From the NCBI RefSeq assembly GCF_000745775.1, contig NZ_JQJY01000010.1, forward strand, positions 1 to 64,000: a stretch of 64,000 nt of DNA, in the 5' to 3' direction. This document shows positions 9,770 through 18,147 of the stretch, piece by piece. A program made the translations under genes and the position numbers. Under the pieces are notes generated by a model that was given only the letters and a program-made list of their open reading frames with translations, did no database searches and was not told the DNA's origin. The stretch is from Flavobacterium sp. ASV13. Lineage in GTDB: Bacteria > Bacteroidota > Bacteroidia > Flavobacteriales > Flavobacteriaceae. Each line of letters starts with the position of its first letter. Within the stretch, counting starts at the first letter, position 1.

Positions 9770-12568
9770 ATGAGACAAACAATTCTAGTATTATGTTGCT
9801 TTCTTTTTTTATCAACTACTTTACAGGCACAAACATCAGGCACAATTAAAGGATATATAACAGATACCATAAACAATTCTACTTTAACCAAAGCATCAGT
9901 CTCTTTGTTAAGAGCACAAGATTCCATTTTAGTAAAATTTACCCGAGCCAAAGAAAATGGCTATTTTGAGTTAAATAATATTAAAGCCGGTAAATTTATC
10001 TTACTGGTTTCTTATCCTAAATATGCTGATTTTGTAGATCAATTTTCTATTGATTCCACAAAGTTAATCAAGGATTATGGCAAAATTAATTTGGAAGATA
10101 AAGGAAAAATACTATCCGAAATAATTATAAAAGGCAATAGAGCCGCCATGAAAATCAAAGGAGATACGTTAGAATTTGATCCAAAAGCATTTAAAATAGA
10201 ACCTAATGCAAAAGTGGAAGATCTGATAAAACAATTCCCAGGAATACAAATTGATAAGGATGGAAAAATTACTGCTCAAGGCGAAACTGTAACCAAAGTT
10301 TTGGTTGATGGCGAAGAATTTTTTGGTGATGATCCCACTTTAGTTACAAAAAACCTACGTGCTGACATGGTTGATAAAGTACAATTGTACGACAAAAAAA
10401 GTGATCAAGCCGCTTTTACAGGAATTGATGATGGTCAGAAAACCAAAACGCTGAATGTTAAACTTAAAGAAGACAAAAAAAATGGTCAATTCGGGAAAGT
10501 AGAACTCGGAGGTGGAACTGATAAGTTTTACAAAGGTCAAGCTATGTTTAATAAGTTTTGGGATAAGAAAAAATTAGCAGCTTATGGCATTTTAGGCAAC
10601 ACAGGACAAGTAGGATTAGGATGGGAAGATAAAGATAAATATGCGCAAACCAGTTATCAAGTAAGTGATGACGGCGGTATTTATTTTACAAACACTGGAA
10701 ATGATGAATTTGACAGTTGGGATGGACAATTTAATGGTGAAGGAATTCCAGTAGCTCAAACTGGCGGAATACATTTTGACAATAAATGGAACAACGATAA
10801 AGAATCTATCAATATAAATTATAAAATTGGCGATATCAAACTTTCAGGAAATCGCAATGATATTAACCAGCAAAATTTAAATTCTAGCAGTATTTATAAT
10901 ACTTCAGATAAAAGTTTTGAGAAAAACATGACTAAAAATAAACTTGATTTAGCTTATGAAATTAAAATTGATACTACTTTAACTTTAAAATTAAATGTAG
11001 ATGGGTTATTAAAAAATAGTAATTCAAGTGAAGCAGAAATGCGAAAAGGTACCGACGAACAAGGTAACCAATTGAATAATTTGAAACAGACAACTACAAA
11101 CGATGTTGACGATAAAACATTTAATATAAATGCTTTATTGACCAAAAGATTTAGAAAAAAGGGCCGAACATTATCTCTTAATTTAAACCAATCAAGTACA
11201 GATAGCAAAAGTGATGGTTATTTAAACTCTAGAGCTGAATTTTTTACGCCATCCGTAATTAGTCCAGATAGCACCAAAGTAGTCGATCAAAACAAAGTCA
11301 ATAATATTAGCAATACGGCTTTTAAATCAAATTTAATCTATACTGAACCGTTATCCAAAAGTCTATCTTTAATTCTTAATTATGGATTCAACATTAGTAA
11401 CGGGAAATCTGATCGTAAATCTTTTAATCAATCTCCAAATGGCGATTATAATGTTTTGGATTCCATCTTTAGTAATAATTATGAATTAGACCAAACGATG
11501 AACCAACTTGGAGCGATTTTTAATTACAGAAAAAACAAGACCGTTTTTAATTTTGGTTCTAAATTTAGTGATGTACACTTTAAACAATATGATGTTTATA
11601 GAGATACTTCTTTTAAGCGAAAATTTGTCAACTACATGCCTCAAATAACCTATCAATATAATTTTAAACAAAGAGAATCACTGCGTTTGTCGTATAACGG
11701 AAACAACGATCAGCCAACATTAGAACAAATACAACCAATACCAAATAATCAAAACCCATTAAATACGATTTTGGGTAATCCAGATTTAGATCCTTCTTTT
11801 AAAAATAATTTTAGAGGTAGTTATTATTCGTATAAAGTACTTAGCAATCAATATTTTTCGGTTAATGGATCGTATAATTTTACGCTAAATCCAATAATAA
11901 GTAATGTGGTTACAAATGATAGAGGACAAAGTATTTCTCAATTTGTAAACCTAAAAGACAAAGTTGCAACAAGTTATTATTTCAATACTAATTTTGGCAA
12001 AACAATCAAAGCCATAGACATGAACGCAGGAATTGGTTTAAGCGCTAACAAAAATGTAAACTATAATTACATCAATACAAAACTGAATCAAACTAAAAAT
12101 TCAACTTATTCCTTTAATTTTAACTTATCAAAGAATAAAGAAAAAAAATATAATTTGAATGCTAGCTTCGGACCTACTTACAATGTTGCTGATGCAAGCA
12201 TCAACGAAAATAGTGATAGTAATGGCTGGGGCTTTAATGGAAATTTCTGGACCAGTGTACAATTGCCTTTCAAACTAGAAATTAGCACAGATGGTAATTA
12301 TCAATATAATGGAAAAACGCAAGTGATTCAGGAAAGTTTTGAACGTTTTATTTGGAATGCATCTATCACCAAAAAATTCTTAAAATCAGATAATTTAAGA
12401 GTTTCTATAACGGGAAGAGATCTTTTGAACCAAAATGTAGGATTTAATCGTTCTGCATTCAATGGAAATATAAACCAAAGTACTTATACGACTATCCAAA
12501 GATACTTTATGTTCTCTGTAAGCTGGGACTTCAGCAAAATGGGCGGAGGAGAAATTAAACAAAACTAA
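9770..12568 (+). CDS. Outer-membrane beta-barrel receptor, TonB-dependent-receptor-like
   Basis: A 932-residue outer-membrane protein. It has a signal peptide ending about LQAQ (residue 21), a carboxypeptidase-regulatory-like beta-sandwich (about 22-105), a plug-like region with VEDLIKQFPGIQIDKDGKI and a VDGEEFFGDDP turn (about 140-190), then a long barrel of the OMP_b-brl_3 type ending in aromatic-rich strands. Such receptors take up or sense a ligand across the outer membrane. The next gene starts 4 bases after the stop and encodes a GLPGLI protein, a pairing that recurs in Bacteroidota. The substrate cannot be read from the sequence. Length and architecture are intact. Confidence 0.88.
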   Translation: MRQTILVLCCFLFLSTTLQAQTSGTIKGYITDTINNSTLTKASVSLLRAQDSILVKFTRAKENGYFELNNIKAGKFILLVSYPKYADFVDQFSIDSTKLIKDYGKINLEDKGKILSEIIIKGNRAAMKIKGDTLEFDPKAFKIEPNAKVEDLIKQFPGIQIDKDGKITAQGETVTKVLVDGEEFFGDDPTLVTKNLRADMVDKVQLYDKKSDQAAFTGIDDGQKTKTLNVKLKEDKKNGQFGKVELGGGTDKFYKGQAMFNKFWDKKKLAAYGILGNTGQVGLGWEDKDKYAQTSYQVSDDGGIYFTNTGNDEFDSWDGQFNGEGIPVAQTGGIHFDNKWNNDKESININYKIGDIKLSGNRNDINQQNLNSSSIYNTSDKSFEKNMTKNKLDLAYEIKIDTTLTLKLNVDGLLKNSNSSEAEMRKGTDEQGNQLNNLKQTTTNDVDDKTFNINALLTKRFRKKGRTLSLNLNQSSTDSKSDGYLNSRAEFFTPSVISPDSTKVVDQNKVNNISNTAFKSNLIYTEPLSKSLSLILNYGFNISNGKSDRKSFNQSPNGDYNVLDSIFSNNYELDQTMNQLGAIFNYRKNKTVFNFGSKFSDVHFKQYDVYRDTSFKRKFVNYMPQITYQYNFKQRESLRLSYNGNNDQPTLEQIQPIPNNQNPLNTILGNPDLDPSFKNNFRGSYYSYKVLSNQYFSVNGSYNFTLNPIISNVVTNDRGQSISQFVNLKDKVATSYYFNTNFGKTIKAIDMNAGIGLSANKNVNYNYINTKLNQTKNSTYSFNFNLSKNKEKKYNLNASFGPTYNVADASINENSDSNGWGFNGNFWTSVQLPFKLEISTDGNYQYNGKTQVIQESFERFIWNASITKKFLKSDNLRVSITGRDLLNQNVGFNRSAFNGNINQSTYTTIQRYFMFSVSWDFSKMGGGEIKQN

Positions 12569-12572
12569 AAAC

Positions 12573-13358
12573 ATGAAAACAATAATAAATCACATCTTAA
12601 TTTTAATAATTGTATTGACAAGCTGTAATACTTTTGCACAAAATGACCACTTTGTACAAAATGGCGTAATCGAATTTGAGAAAAAATCGAATATGTACGC
12701 TTTGATTACAAAAAAAATAAAAGGAGAAACTGAGAGTTACTATAAATTAGCTTTTGAGAGTTATAAAAAAACCAATCCACAATTTAAAACTGTAAAAAGT
12801 ACACTCAGCTTTTCAAAAAACAAAAGTATATATAAATGGGAGGAAACCAATGAATCACCAAGCAGCAACAGTTGGATTGCAGATGATGCAATGGCTAATT
12901 TAAAAAATATTATCGCCACAGATTTAGATACCCAAACCAGTATTACCCAAAAAAACGTTTACGATGATTTATACTTAGTCAAAGATAGTTTACGCAAAAT
13001 TAACTGGAAAATTACCGATGAAACAAGAGAAATTGCAGGTTATGAATGCCGCAGAGCAAATGCTATAGTTCTCGATTCTGTTTATGTTGTTGCCTATTAC
13101 ACTATTCAAATTCCATTTGCTGGTGGCCCTGAATCTTTTACAGGATTACCCGGAACTATTTTAGGCTTGGCAATGCCTCATGAAAACATGACATGGTTTG
13201 CCACAAAAGTTACAGAAATTCCAGTTTCTGACAAAGATTTAGCTCCACCAATTAAAGGCAAACCTGCTGACAATAAAGGACTAAACAAAATACTTTTGGA
13301 TGCTTTGAAAGACTGGGGGAAATGGGCAAGAAAGACATTACAAGCCTACTCCTTGTAA
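12573..13358 (+). CDS. GLPGLI family protein
   Basis: A 261-residue exported protein. It has a signal peptide (residues 1-22; CNTFAQ at its end could also be read as a lipobox-like end) and the family signature FTGLPGTILGLAM near residues 189-201. Its likely cleavage product is periplasmic or outer-membrane attached. GLPGLI proteins have no established biochemical role, and this one forms a two-gene unit with the barrel receptor at 9770-12568 (4-base spacing). Upstream of the signature, the segment EIAGYECRRA is also typical of the family. Confident family call, unknown function. Confidence 0.88.
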   Translation: MKTIINHILILIIVLTSCNTFAQNDHFVQNGVIEFEKKSNMYALITKKIKGETESYYKLAFESYKKTNPQFKTVKSTLSFSKNKSIYKWEETNESPSSNSWIADDAMANLKNIIATDLDTQTSITQKNVYDDLYLVKDSLRKINWKITDETREIAGYECRRANAIVLDSVYVVAYYTIQIPFAGGPESFTGLPGTILGLAMPHENMTWFATKVTEIPVSDKDLAPPIKGKPADNKGLNKILLDALKDWGKWARKTLQAYSL

Positions 13359-13417
13359 CAAGCTATTGAAACTTATTTCTGTATCAGGAAAATAGAGCAA
13401 CAAAATAATTGAAAACA

Positions 13418-13464
13418 AAAAAACGAGTTGAAGCATTTATAAACAATGCTTCAACTCGTTTTTT
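13418..13464. terminator. Bidirectional terminator hairpin
   Basis: Nineteen-base perfect arms (13418-13436 and 13446-13464) containing AACGAGTTGAAGCAT / ATGCTTCAACTCGTT, with A-rich and T-rich ends. It lies between the convergent GLPGLI and azoreductase genes and can serve both. The core resembles the hairpin at 8812-8883. Confidence 0.8.
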
Positions 13465-13526
13465 AATTTCTTATAATTTTGAATATTAGACGATGTTTTG
13501 ATCAAATTGAAAATACCGAATAAATT

Positions 13527-14174
13527 CTAATGGCTGTAAAAATATCTTTCTATTAAACTTGTAACCTTTGCATTTGATTTTTCAATTGCAAGTTCAATTG
13601 CTTCTGGGCCATATACTTCGCCATCGACAGTAATTTCCTGAATATCTGTTATTCCAATAATATTGAAAACCATCTTCAAATAAGGAGTTTGAAAATTCAT
13701 ATGCTCATTGTACTCCCCTTTTTCGTAACCTTGAGCTCCTCTTGAGGTCAACAGGAATAAGGTTTTATTTTTTAACATACCAATGTAAGGATTCAAGAGA
13801 TCTTCGGTATTAAGTTTCCATGTTTCGTTTACTCTTAAAACCTGATCAATATAAGCTTTGAGAGAGCTGGTAATTGTCCAATTATACATTGGAGCTGCAA
13901 GAACAATTACATCAGCCTCTTTTAACTCAATAATAAGTTCCTTACTTAATTTTAATGCTTCAATTTCAGCTTCTGTTCTATCGTTTTCAAGCTTAAATGC
14001 TGCAGCAATCCAAGTTTCACTGACATGTGGAACATTAGTCGATGCTAAATCTCTATAGGTTATTGACGTATCAGGTGCTTGCTTTTTCCAGATTTCTACA
14101 AACGTATTCGCAAGTTTTCTGCTGCGTGATCTTCCATCACGAGGACTTGAGTTAATTACTAATATTTTTTTCAT
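13527..14174 (-). CDS. azoR: FMN-dependent NADH-azoreductase
   Basis: A 215-residue flavodoxin-fold quinone/azo reductase that uses FMN and NAD(P)H in two-electron reductions, in the cytoplasm. The N-terminal VINSSPRDGRSRSRKL forms the FMN phosphate loop, APMYNWTITSSLKAYIDQVLR (split as APMYNW and the following helix, about residues 94-114) contacts the flavin, and LTSRGAQGYEKG (about 144-155) is the second FMN loop. I chose the internal ATG at 14174, which starts right at the flavodoxin strand, over one six codons upstream. A decayed AraC-type gene lies divergently upstream and may once have controlled it. Family call is solid; true substrates may be quinones. Confidence 0.88.
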   Translation of the reverse strand: MKKILVINSSPRDGRSRSRKLANTFVEIWKKQAPDTSITYRDLASTNVPHVSETWIAAAFKLENDRTEAEIEALKLSKELIIELKEADVIVLAAPMYNWTITSSLKAYIDQVLRVNETWKLNTEDLLNPYIGMLKNKTLFLLTSRGAQGYEKGEYNEHMNFQTPYLKMVFNIIGITDIQEITVDGEVYGPEAIELAIEKSNAKVTSLIERYFYSH

Positions 14175-14189
14175 GTGTTTAATTTTCTG

Positions 14190-14216
14190 CAAAGCTAACC
14201 GGTGGCGTACATCAAA
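14190..14216 (-). promoter_or_regulatory. Candidate promoter of the azoreductase gene
   Basis: The minus strand has TAGCTTTGC (a perfect TAnnTTTG box at 14190-14197) and an upstream TTTTTG (14213-14216 core) with a 15-base spacer, slightly short. The box is 16 bases before the ATG. Confidence 0.4.
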
Positions 14217-14328
14217 AAGTTAATGTAGTTCAAGAAATCAATCAACGCATTTTTATTGTTTGTTTTATTGTCTTCCAATAAATTTTGTAAGATGCTGACA
14301 AGCCAGAAAGTGAACTTGGAATAAAATC

Positions 14329-14470
14329 ATGACAAAAGAAACTGGAATGAATGCACAAAAATTATATTCATTATTTTTTTATTGAAAAAGCTAAGAATAT
14401 ACTTTCAAATACTAATAATTCAGTTGGAGAAATTGCCTAATCGCTGGAGTTTGAATATCTTCAAATTTGA
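14329..14470 (+). pseudogene. Decayed AraC-family regulator, C-terminal HTH fragment
   Basis: The stretch reads TKETGMNAQKLYSLFF, then after removing one T from a seven-T run continues IEKAKNILSNTNNSVGEIA, a stop, SLEFEYLQ and another stop. This is the AraC double helix-turn-helix (compare the usual IEKAK...EIAY.LGFEY pattern). At least one frameshift in the T-run (14374-14380) and a stop (TAA at 14438, where a Tyr codon is expected) inactivate it. The N-terminal effector domain and the second recognition helix are gone. It points away from the azoreductase, so it was probably its divergent regulator. Confidence 0.75.
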
Positions 14471-14522
14471 CTGATAGCAATAAAAAGTTAATTCGTATTT
14501 TTAGGGTTAAAACAAAGTCAAC

Positions 14523-15443
14523 ATGAAACAACTAAAAATATTTATTGTATTGTTTACAACCGCTCTTGCCTGTTCTTGTTCAACTGTTTTAAATAGCCCA
14601 AAGATTGAATATCTGACCAGCAATTACTGCCAGCCTACAATTGATTATGATTATTCTAAACTAGAAGTTTCTCAAAATAAATTACCCAAACAAGACAGTA
14701 TATTAAATGCTAATCTATCCCAACATGATATCCTAATCAGCAATGCTATTGGTATTGAAACTTATTTGACAGAATATCTCCAAATAAAAAAAGACACTTT
14801 AAAAAGACTGGTTTTAAAACAAAAAATTACTGACCGCTTAATTCTTACCGGTATCGAAATAAATGCGCTCGCTTCAGAATTAGACTGTAATGGCGAGCGC
14901 ATCAATAAATTAGCCGATTATGTTAACGGTATCAATAATAAAAAAACCAAAAATCTTACTGTAGCTTCAGTTACAATAGGCGCATTGACTACTGTAGCAA
15001 CTGTTTTAATAAAAAACAATAATTCCAGTAATATTGTAGGTATAAGTGGCGGATTATTAAGCGCAGGATTAGGAGCGATGACTATTTCTCCTAAAGGAAA
15101 AAAAATCAACTTAAAACTGCAGAGAAATCTGCTAAGAAATATTTGGTTCAATGACAATTCTAACGGTGCATATCCAAGATCTATTTGGGCGATACTAAAC
15201 GAAAAACAATTTAGTAATTCTGGAAAAAATGATTTGCAGGAAAGTATTAAAAACAGATGGCTTCAATACAATTTTGATGGAAAAATAGATGCTGAAACCG
15301 AAAAACTTTTCTTTTATGATGGCGGTATTTACAACGCTGACGATTTATATTCCAGAGCTAATATGCTAAATGAACTACAGTCCACTATTCGCTCTTTAGA
15401 ACAGGATTTAAAAAGTTTATCTGTAAAGCTAAATTTGATTTAA
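14523..15443 (+). CDS. Hypothetical lipoprotein with a glycine-rich hydrophobic segment
   Basis: A 306-residue protein of no recognised family. The N-terminus has a short basic start, a hydrophobic stretch and ACSCS, a lipobox-like cleavage site (Cys about 17 or 19), so it is probably an envelope lipoprotein. The middle is largely alpha-helical and polar (about 50-140). A second hydrophobic, glycine-rich stretch (TVASVTIGALTTVATVLI and GISGGLLSAGLGAM, about 145-190) could insert into or span a membrane. The C-terminal region ends in a helix with coiled-coil character (ANMLNELQSTIRSLEQDL). It stands alone, with convergent transcription from the SDR gene. Not recognised beyond this. Confidence 0.7.
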   Translation: MKQLKIFIVLFTTALACSCSTVLNSPKIEYLTSNYCQPTIDYDYSKLEVSQNKLPKQDSILNANLSQHDILISNAIGIETYLTEYLQIKKDTLKRLVLKQKITDRLILTGIEINALASELDCNGERINKLADYVNGINNKKTKNLTVASVTIGALTTVATVLIKNNNSSNIVGISGGLLSAGLGAMTISPKGKKINLKLQRNLLRNIWFNDNSNGAYPRSIWAILNEKQFSNSGKNDLQESIKNRWLQYNFDGKIDAETEKLFFYDGGIYNADDLYSRANMLNELQSTIRSLEQDLKSLSVKLNLI

Positions 15444-15504
15444 ATCGGCTCATAAAATTGCATCGCCCTCAAACTAATTGGCTTTAAACTAAAAGTTCAA
15501 TTAA

Positions 15505-16299
15505 TTAAATTGTTGGGACTGTGCCACCATCGATTACATATTCTGCTCCTGTCAAATAGCCTGCTCTCGATGAAACAAGAAATCCGACAAGTTCAGCCAC
15601 TTCTTCCGGTTTGGCAGGCCTTCCGTAGGGTATTCCTCCTAATGCATTCATTACGCTTTTTTCTGCTTCTTCAACTGTTATATTACTACTTTCAGAAATG
15701 CGTTCCATCATTCTTAAGGAAGCTTCTGTCATAATCCAGCCTGGAGAAACAGTTAACACACGCACTCCTTTTGGAGATACTTCTTTCGACAAACCTTTAC
15801 TGTAATTAATAAGTCCAGCCTTTGCTGCTGCATAAGGCAACGTAGAATCATGCAAAGGTAATTTTCCCTGAATAGAGGCAATATGGATAATTACACCGCT
15901 TTTATTTTGAAGCATTTGAGTCAGAAACGCACGATCCAATCGAACTGGAGCTAATAAATTAGCTTGCAGTGTTTCTTCCCAATCTTTATTGGTTAATACC
16001 GAAAAGCCTCCACCCGGAGTTTCAGAACTTCCAAGATTGTTAATAAGGATATCCAGTTTTCCATATTTTTCAAATACTTCAGAAGCAACTTTATCCGCAG
16101 CTTCAGGTTTACTTAAATCTGCCGAAATGAAATATAAATTTTCATCTGGATTTTCTGGTTGATTTCGCGCAATGACAATAACTTTAGCTCCTGCATTTTT
16201 TAAACGCTCAGCTATGGCTTTGCCTGTTCCTTTTGTTCCACCTGTTACCAATGCAATCTTGCCTGATAACTCGTTCTGATAATCTAATTTTTTTTCCAT
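15505..16299 (-). CDS. Short-chain dehydrogenase/reductase
   Basis: A 264-residue NAD(P)-dependent SDR oxidoreductase, cytoplasmic. It shows the nucleotide loop TGGTKGTG, the NNLGS segment of the NNAG motif, the catalytic serine region HIASIQG, the YAAAK catalytic Tyr-Lys pair and a C-terminal GAEYVIDGG typical of classical SDRs. I chose the ATG at 16299 (MEKKLDYQNEL); an in-frame ATG 22 codons upstream would add a Cys-rich tail not seen in the family. An HxlR-type regulator is divergently transcribed with about 120 bp between starts, so redox- or aldehyde-responsive control is likely. The substrate is unknown. Confidence 0.88.
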   Translation of the reverse strand: MEKKLDYQNELSGKIALVTGGTKGTGKAIAERLKNAGAKVIVIARNQPENPDENLYFISADLSKPEAADKVASEVFEKYGKLDILINNLGSSETPGGGFSVLTNKDWEETLQANLLAPVRLDRAFLTQMLQNKSGVIIHIASIQGKLPLHDSTLPYAAAKAGLINYSKGLSKEVSPKGVRVLTVSPGWIMTEASLRMMERISESSNITVEEAEKSVMNALGGIPYGRPAKPEEVAELVGFLVSSRAGYLTGAEYVIDGGTVPTI

Positions 16300-16370
16300 T
16301 GTGATTTCTTTTGTGCAAATTTCAGAAGTACACAACTTTCTCACAAGTACGGAGTTACGATTCACATAGA

Positions 16371-16382
16371 GATAAATTTATC
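16371..16382. promoter_or_regulatory. Palindrome in the SDR/HxlR divergent promoter region
   Basis: GATAAATTTATC is a perfect 12-bp palindrome 41 bases before the HxlR start. In the same spacer AAGTAC occurs twice (16326 and 16345, 19 bp apart). Either could be the HxlR operator; assignment is inference. Confidence 0.35.
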
Positions 16383-16422
16383 CCCTATTGCACATTTCCA
16401 AGCATACTGTTATTTTTACAAT

Positions 16423-16803
16423 ATGTATGAAAGAAAAACAATACCGAACTTAAATTGCGGACTTGACCTTATCGGTGAAGTGCTATACGGTAAATGGAAA
16501 ATTCGTTTGCTCTGGTTCATCAATGAAGGCCATAAGAGACCTAGCGAACTGCAGCGAAAAATACCCGATGCTTCCAGAAGAGTTCTAAATGTCCAATTGA
16601 ATGAATTGGAAGAGCATGAGCTAATTACAAAAAAAATATATCCTGTAGTGCCGCCAAAAGTTGAATACAGTTTAACGGAATTTGGTCAGAGTTTGATTCC
16701 TGTCATTAGCGCTTTAGGTAATTGGGGAGATGAAAACCAAGAAAGGCTAAGGAAGTTAATTATTAAAAAATTTCCAGCATCAGCCAACAAAGAAGAAATT
16801 TAA
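16423..16803 (+). CDS. HxlR-family transcriptional regulator
   Basis: A 126-residue winged helix-turn-helix DNA-binding protein. It has the family start CGLDLIGEVLYGKWKIRLLW with a conserved cysteine at residue 12, the recognition region RPSELQRKIPDASRRVLNVQ (about 43-62) and the wing with VPPKVEYSLTEFGQSL (about 81-96). HxlR/YodB-type proteins often sense electrophiles or quinones through that N-terminal cysteine. It sits divergent to the SDR gene and probably controls both. Length is normal for the family. Confidence 0.9.
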   Translation: MYERKTIPNLNCGLDLIGEVLYGKWKIRLLWFINEGHKRPSELQRKIPDASRRVLNVQLNELEEHELITKKIYPVVPPKVEYSLTEFGQSLIPVISALGNWGDENQERLRKLIIKKFPASANKEEI

Positions 16804-16833
16804 ATATATCTGAATAGAATTAGTTTATACAAT

Positions 16834-17958
16834 TTATTGATCGAGCCAGTTTTTAAATTCCGATACTTTATTTTTACTGATGATAATGTCTATTTTGGGA
16901 TCTGGTTTTATAATTAGTTTCAACTGATTTTTTCCATAAAGTAATATACTGCTAATAGACCCTATATTGACTATAAATTGCCTGTTTGCTCTGTAAAAAG
17001 TAGTTTGATCAAGCCATTTCATAACTTCATCAAGGCTGTTATTGCTGTTAAACTGACGATTGTCAAAAGTATAAATATAAGTAATTCCGGTATCCAGTAA
17101 AATATAGGCAATCTCTTCTATATCTAATTTTATCAATTCATCTTTATGATAAGTAAGAATTCTTTTCTTTGGAATTTCAGACTCTTTTGATGTATCATTT
17201 AAAATAGTGTTATCTGCAAGATTTTGTAATTTCTGCTGATTTGAATTTAACTGTAAATTCAAAATCTGGAGCTCGTTTAGCCTGTAATTTAAATCCTCTT
17301 TTTCAAGATCAAAAACCCTTTCGTATTTTCTATAAATAAGTCGAATCATTAAGTAGCAGCAAAAACTGATGAATACTGTACTTAATAAAAGACTCACAAC
17401 AAACTGCAGATACAAATCTGATAATTCTTCTTCTAAAACAGCCAAGTTAGCATGCGAAGCCACCATCCAGTCTGTTCCTGCAACGGGATTTATATTTATT
17501 ATTTCCGATTTTCTTTTTGGATCATTTGGAAATGTACGTATCCCTCCTATTTTTTCTCCTTGTTCCAAAACGGTACTTAACGGTTTAAACTCTTGATTGC
17601 TTATTCCATTTACCTGAGAATTATTCTCTTGGATTTTAATCCCAATTAACGCCGGATTAGGATGGCAGAGTTCAATTCCTTTTTGATTGTACATACAAAT
17701 GAAATCACTCTTTATATCTGTATTTTCAATACTTAACTGAAGATTATGAATTACCTGATCTTTAGACAATCCGCTGCGAAGTTGCTGTTCTAAAAGACGT
17801 GAAATTTCCCGAACTTCCCTCTCGCCCGATTCTAATTTACTATTACACAACTTTTCTTTGGCAGACAAATAAAGATAACTGGAAGAAATCAAACTAATAA
17901 TTAGAACAACAATACTAATGCCTGTAAGTGTCAAAGTATAAAGGCGTGCTTTTTTCAT
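16834..17958 (-). CDS. Membrane-anchored LytTR-type regulator with Cache-like sensor
   Basis: A 374-residue one-component regulator. Transmembrane helix 1 spans about residues 9-31. A periplasmic Cache-like domain follows (about 35-175; it contains FICMYNQKGIELCHPNPAL and a VAGTDWMVASHANL end), then transmembrane helix 2 (about 182-205), a coiled-coil linker (about 212-250) and a LytTR DNA-binding domain (about 265-374, with the Y-RANRQFIVNI core). The sensor and DNA-binding parts are thus on one membrane protein, without a histidine kinase. It is divergent from the cytochrome P460 pair at 18148-19601, with 189 bp between the starts, so it may regulate them. The sensed ligand is unknown. Confidence 0.8.
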   Translation of the reverse strand: MKKARLYTLTLTGISIVVLIISLISSSYLYLSAKEKLCNSKLESGEREVREISRLLEQQLRSGLSKDQVIHNLQLSIENTDIKSDFICMYNQKGIELCHPNPALIGIKIQENNSQVNGISNQEFKPLSTVLEQGEKIGGIRTFPNDPKRKSEIININPVAGTDWMVASHANLAVLEEELSDLYLQFVVSLLLSTVFISFCCYLMIRLIYRKYERVFDLEKEDLNYRLNELQILNLQLNSNQQKLQNLADNTILNDTSKESEIPKKRILTYHKDELIKLDIEEIAYILLDTGITYIYTFDNRQFNSNNSLDEVMKWLDQTTFYRANRQFIVNIGSISSILLYGKNQLKLIIKPDPKIDIIISKNKVSEFKNWLDQ

Positions 17959-18147
17959 GTAAATTTATAGTCCTTAAAATGAAACCTGTTTAGAAAATTT
18001 TACTTAGGCTAAAATAAGCAATTTATTTAGCTTATACTATTTCGGCTTCAAGGTCAAAAAATCCCCTTTGAACCAATTAAATCTTTTAAACACTGGGATT
18101 AGGCCTAATTTTGAATTGATTATTTATTTCATCTAAAAATAAAACAA

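Noticed and set aside
9748..11671. Minus-strand frames within the outer-membrane receptor gene
   Set aside because: Antisense shadows of a 932-codon gene with clear domain structure.
18067..18113. TTTG and TAATTTTG as a promoter for the P460 pair
   Set aside because: The two boxes are 35 bases apart, too far for a normal Bacteroidota promoter; only the -7 box might be real.
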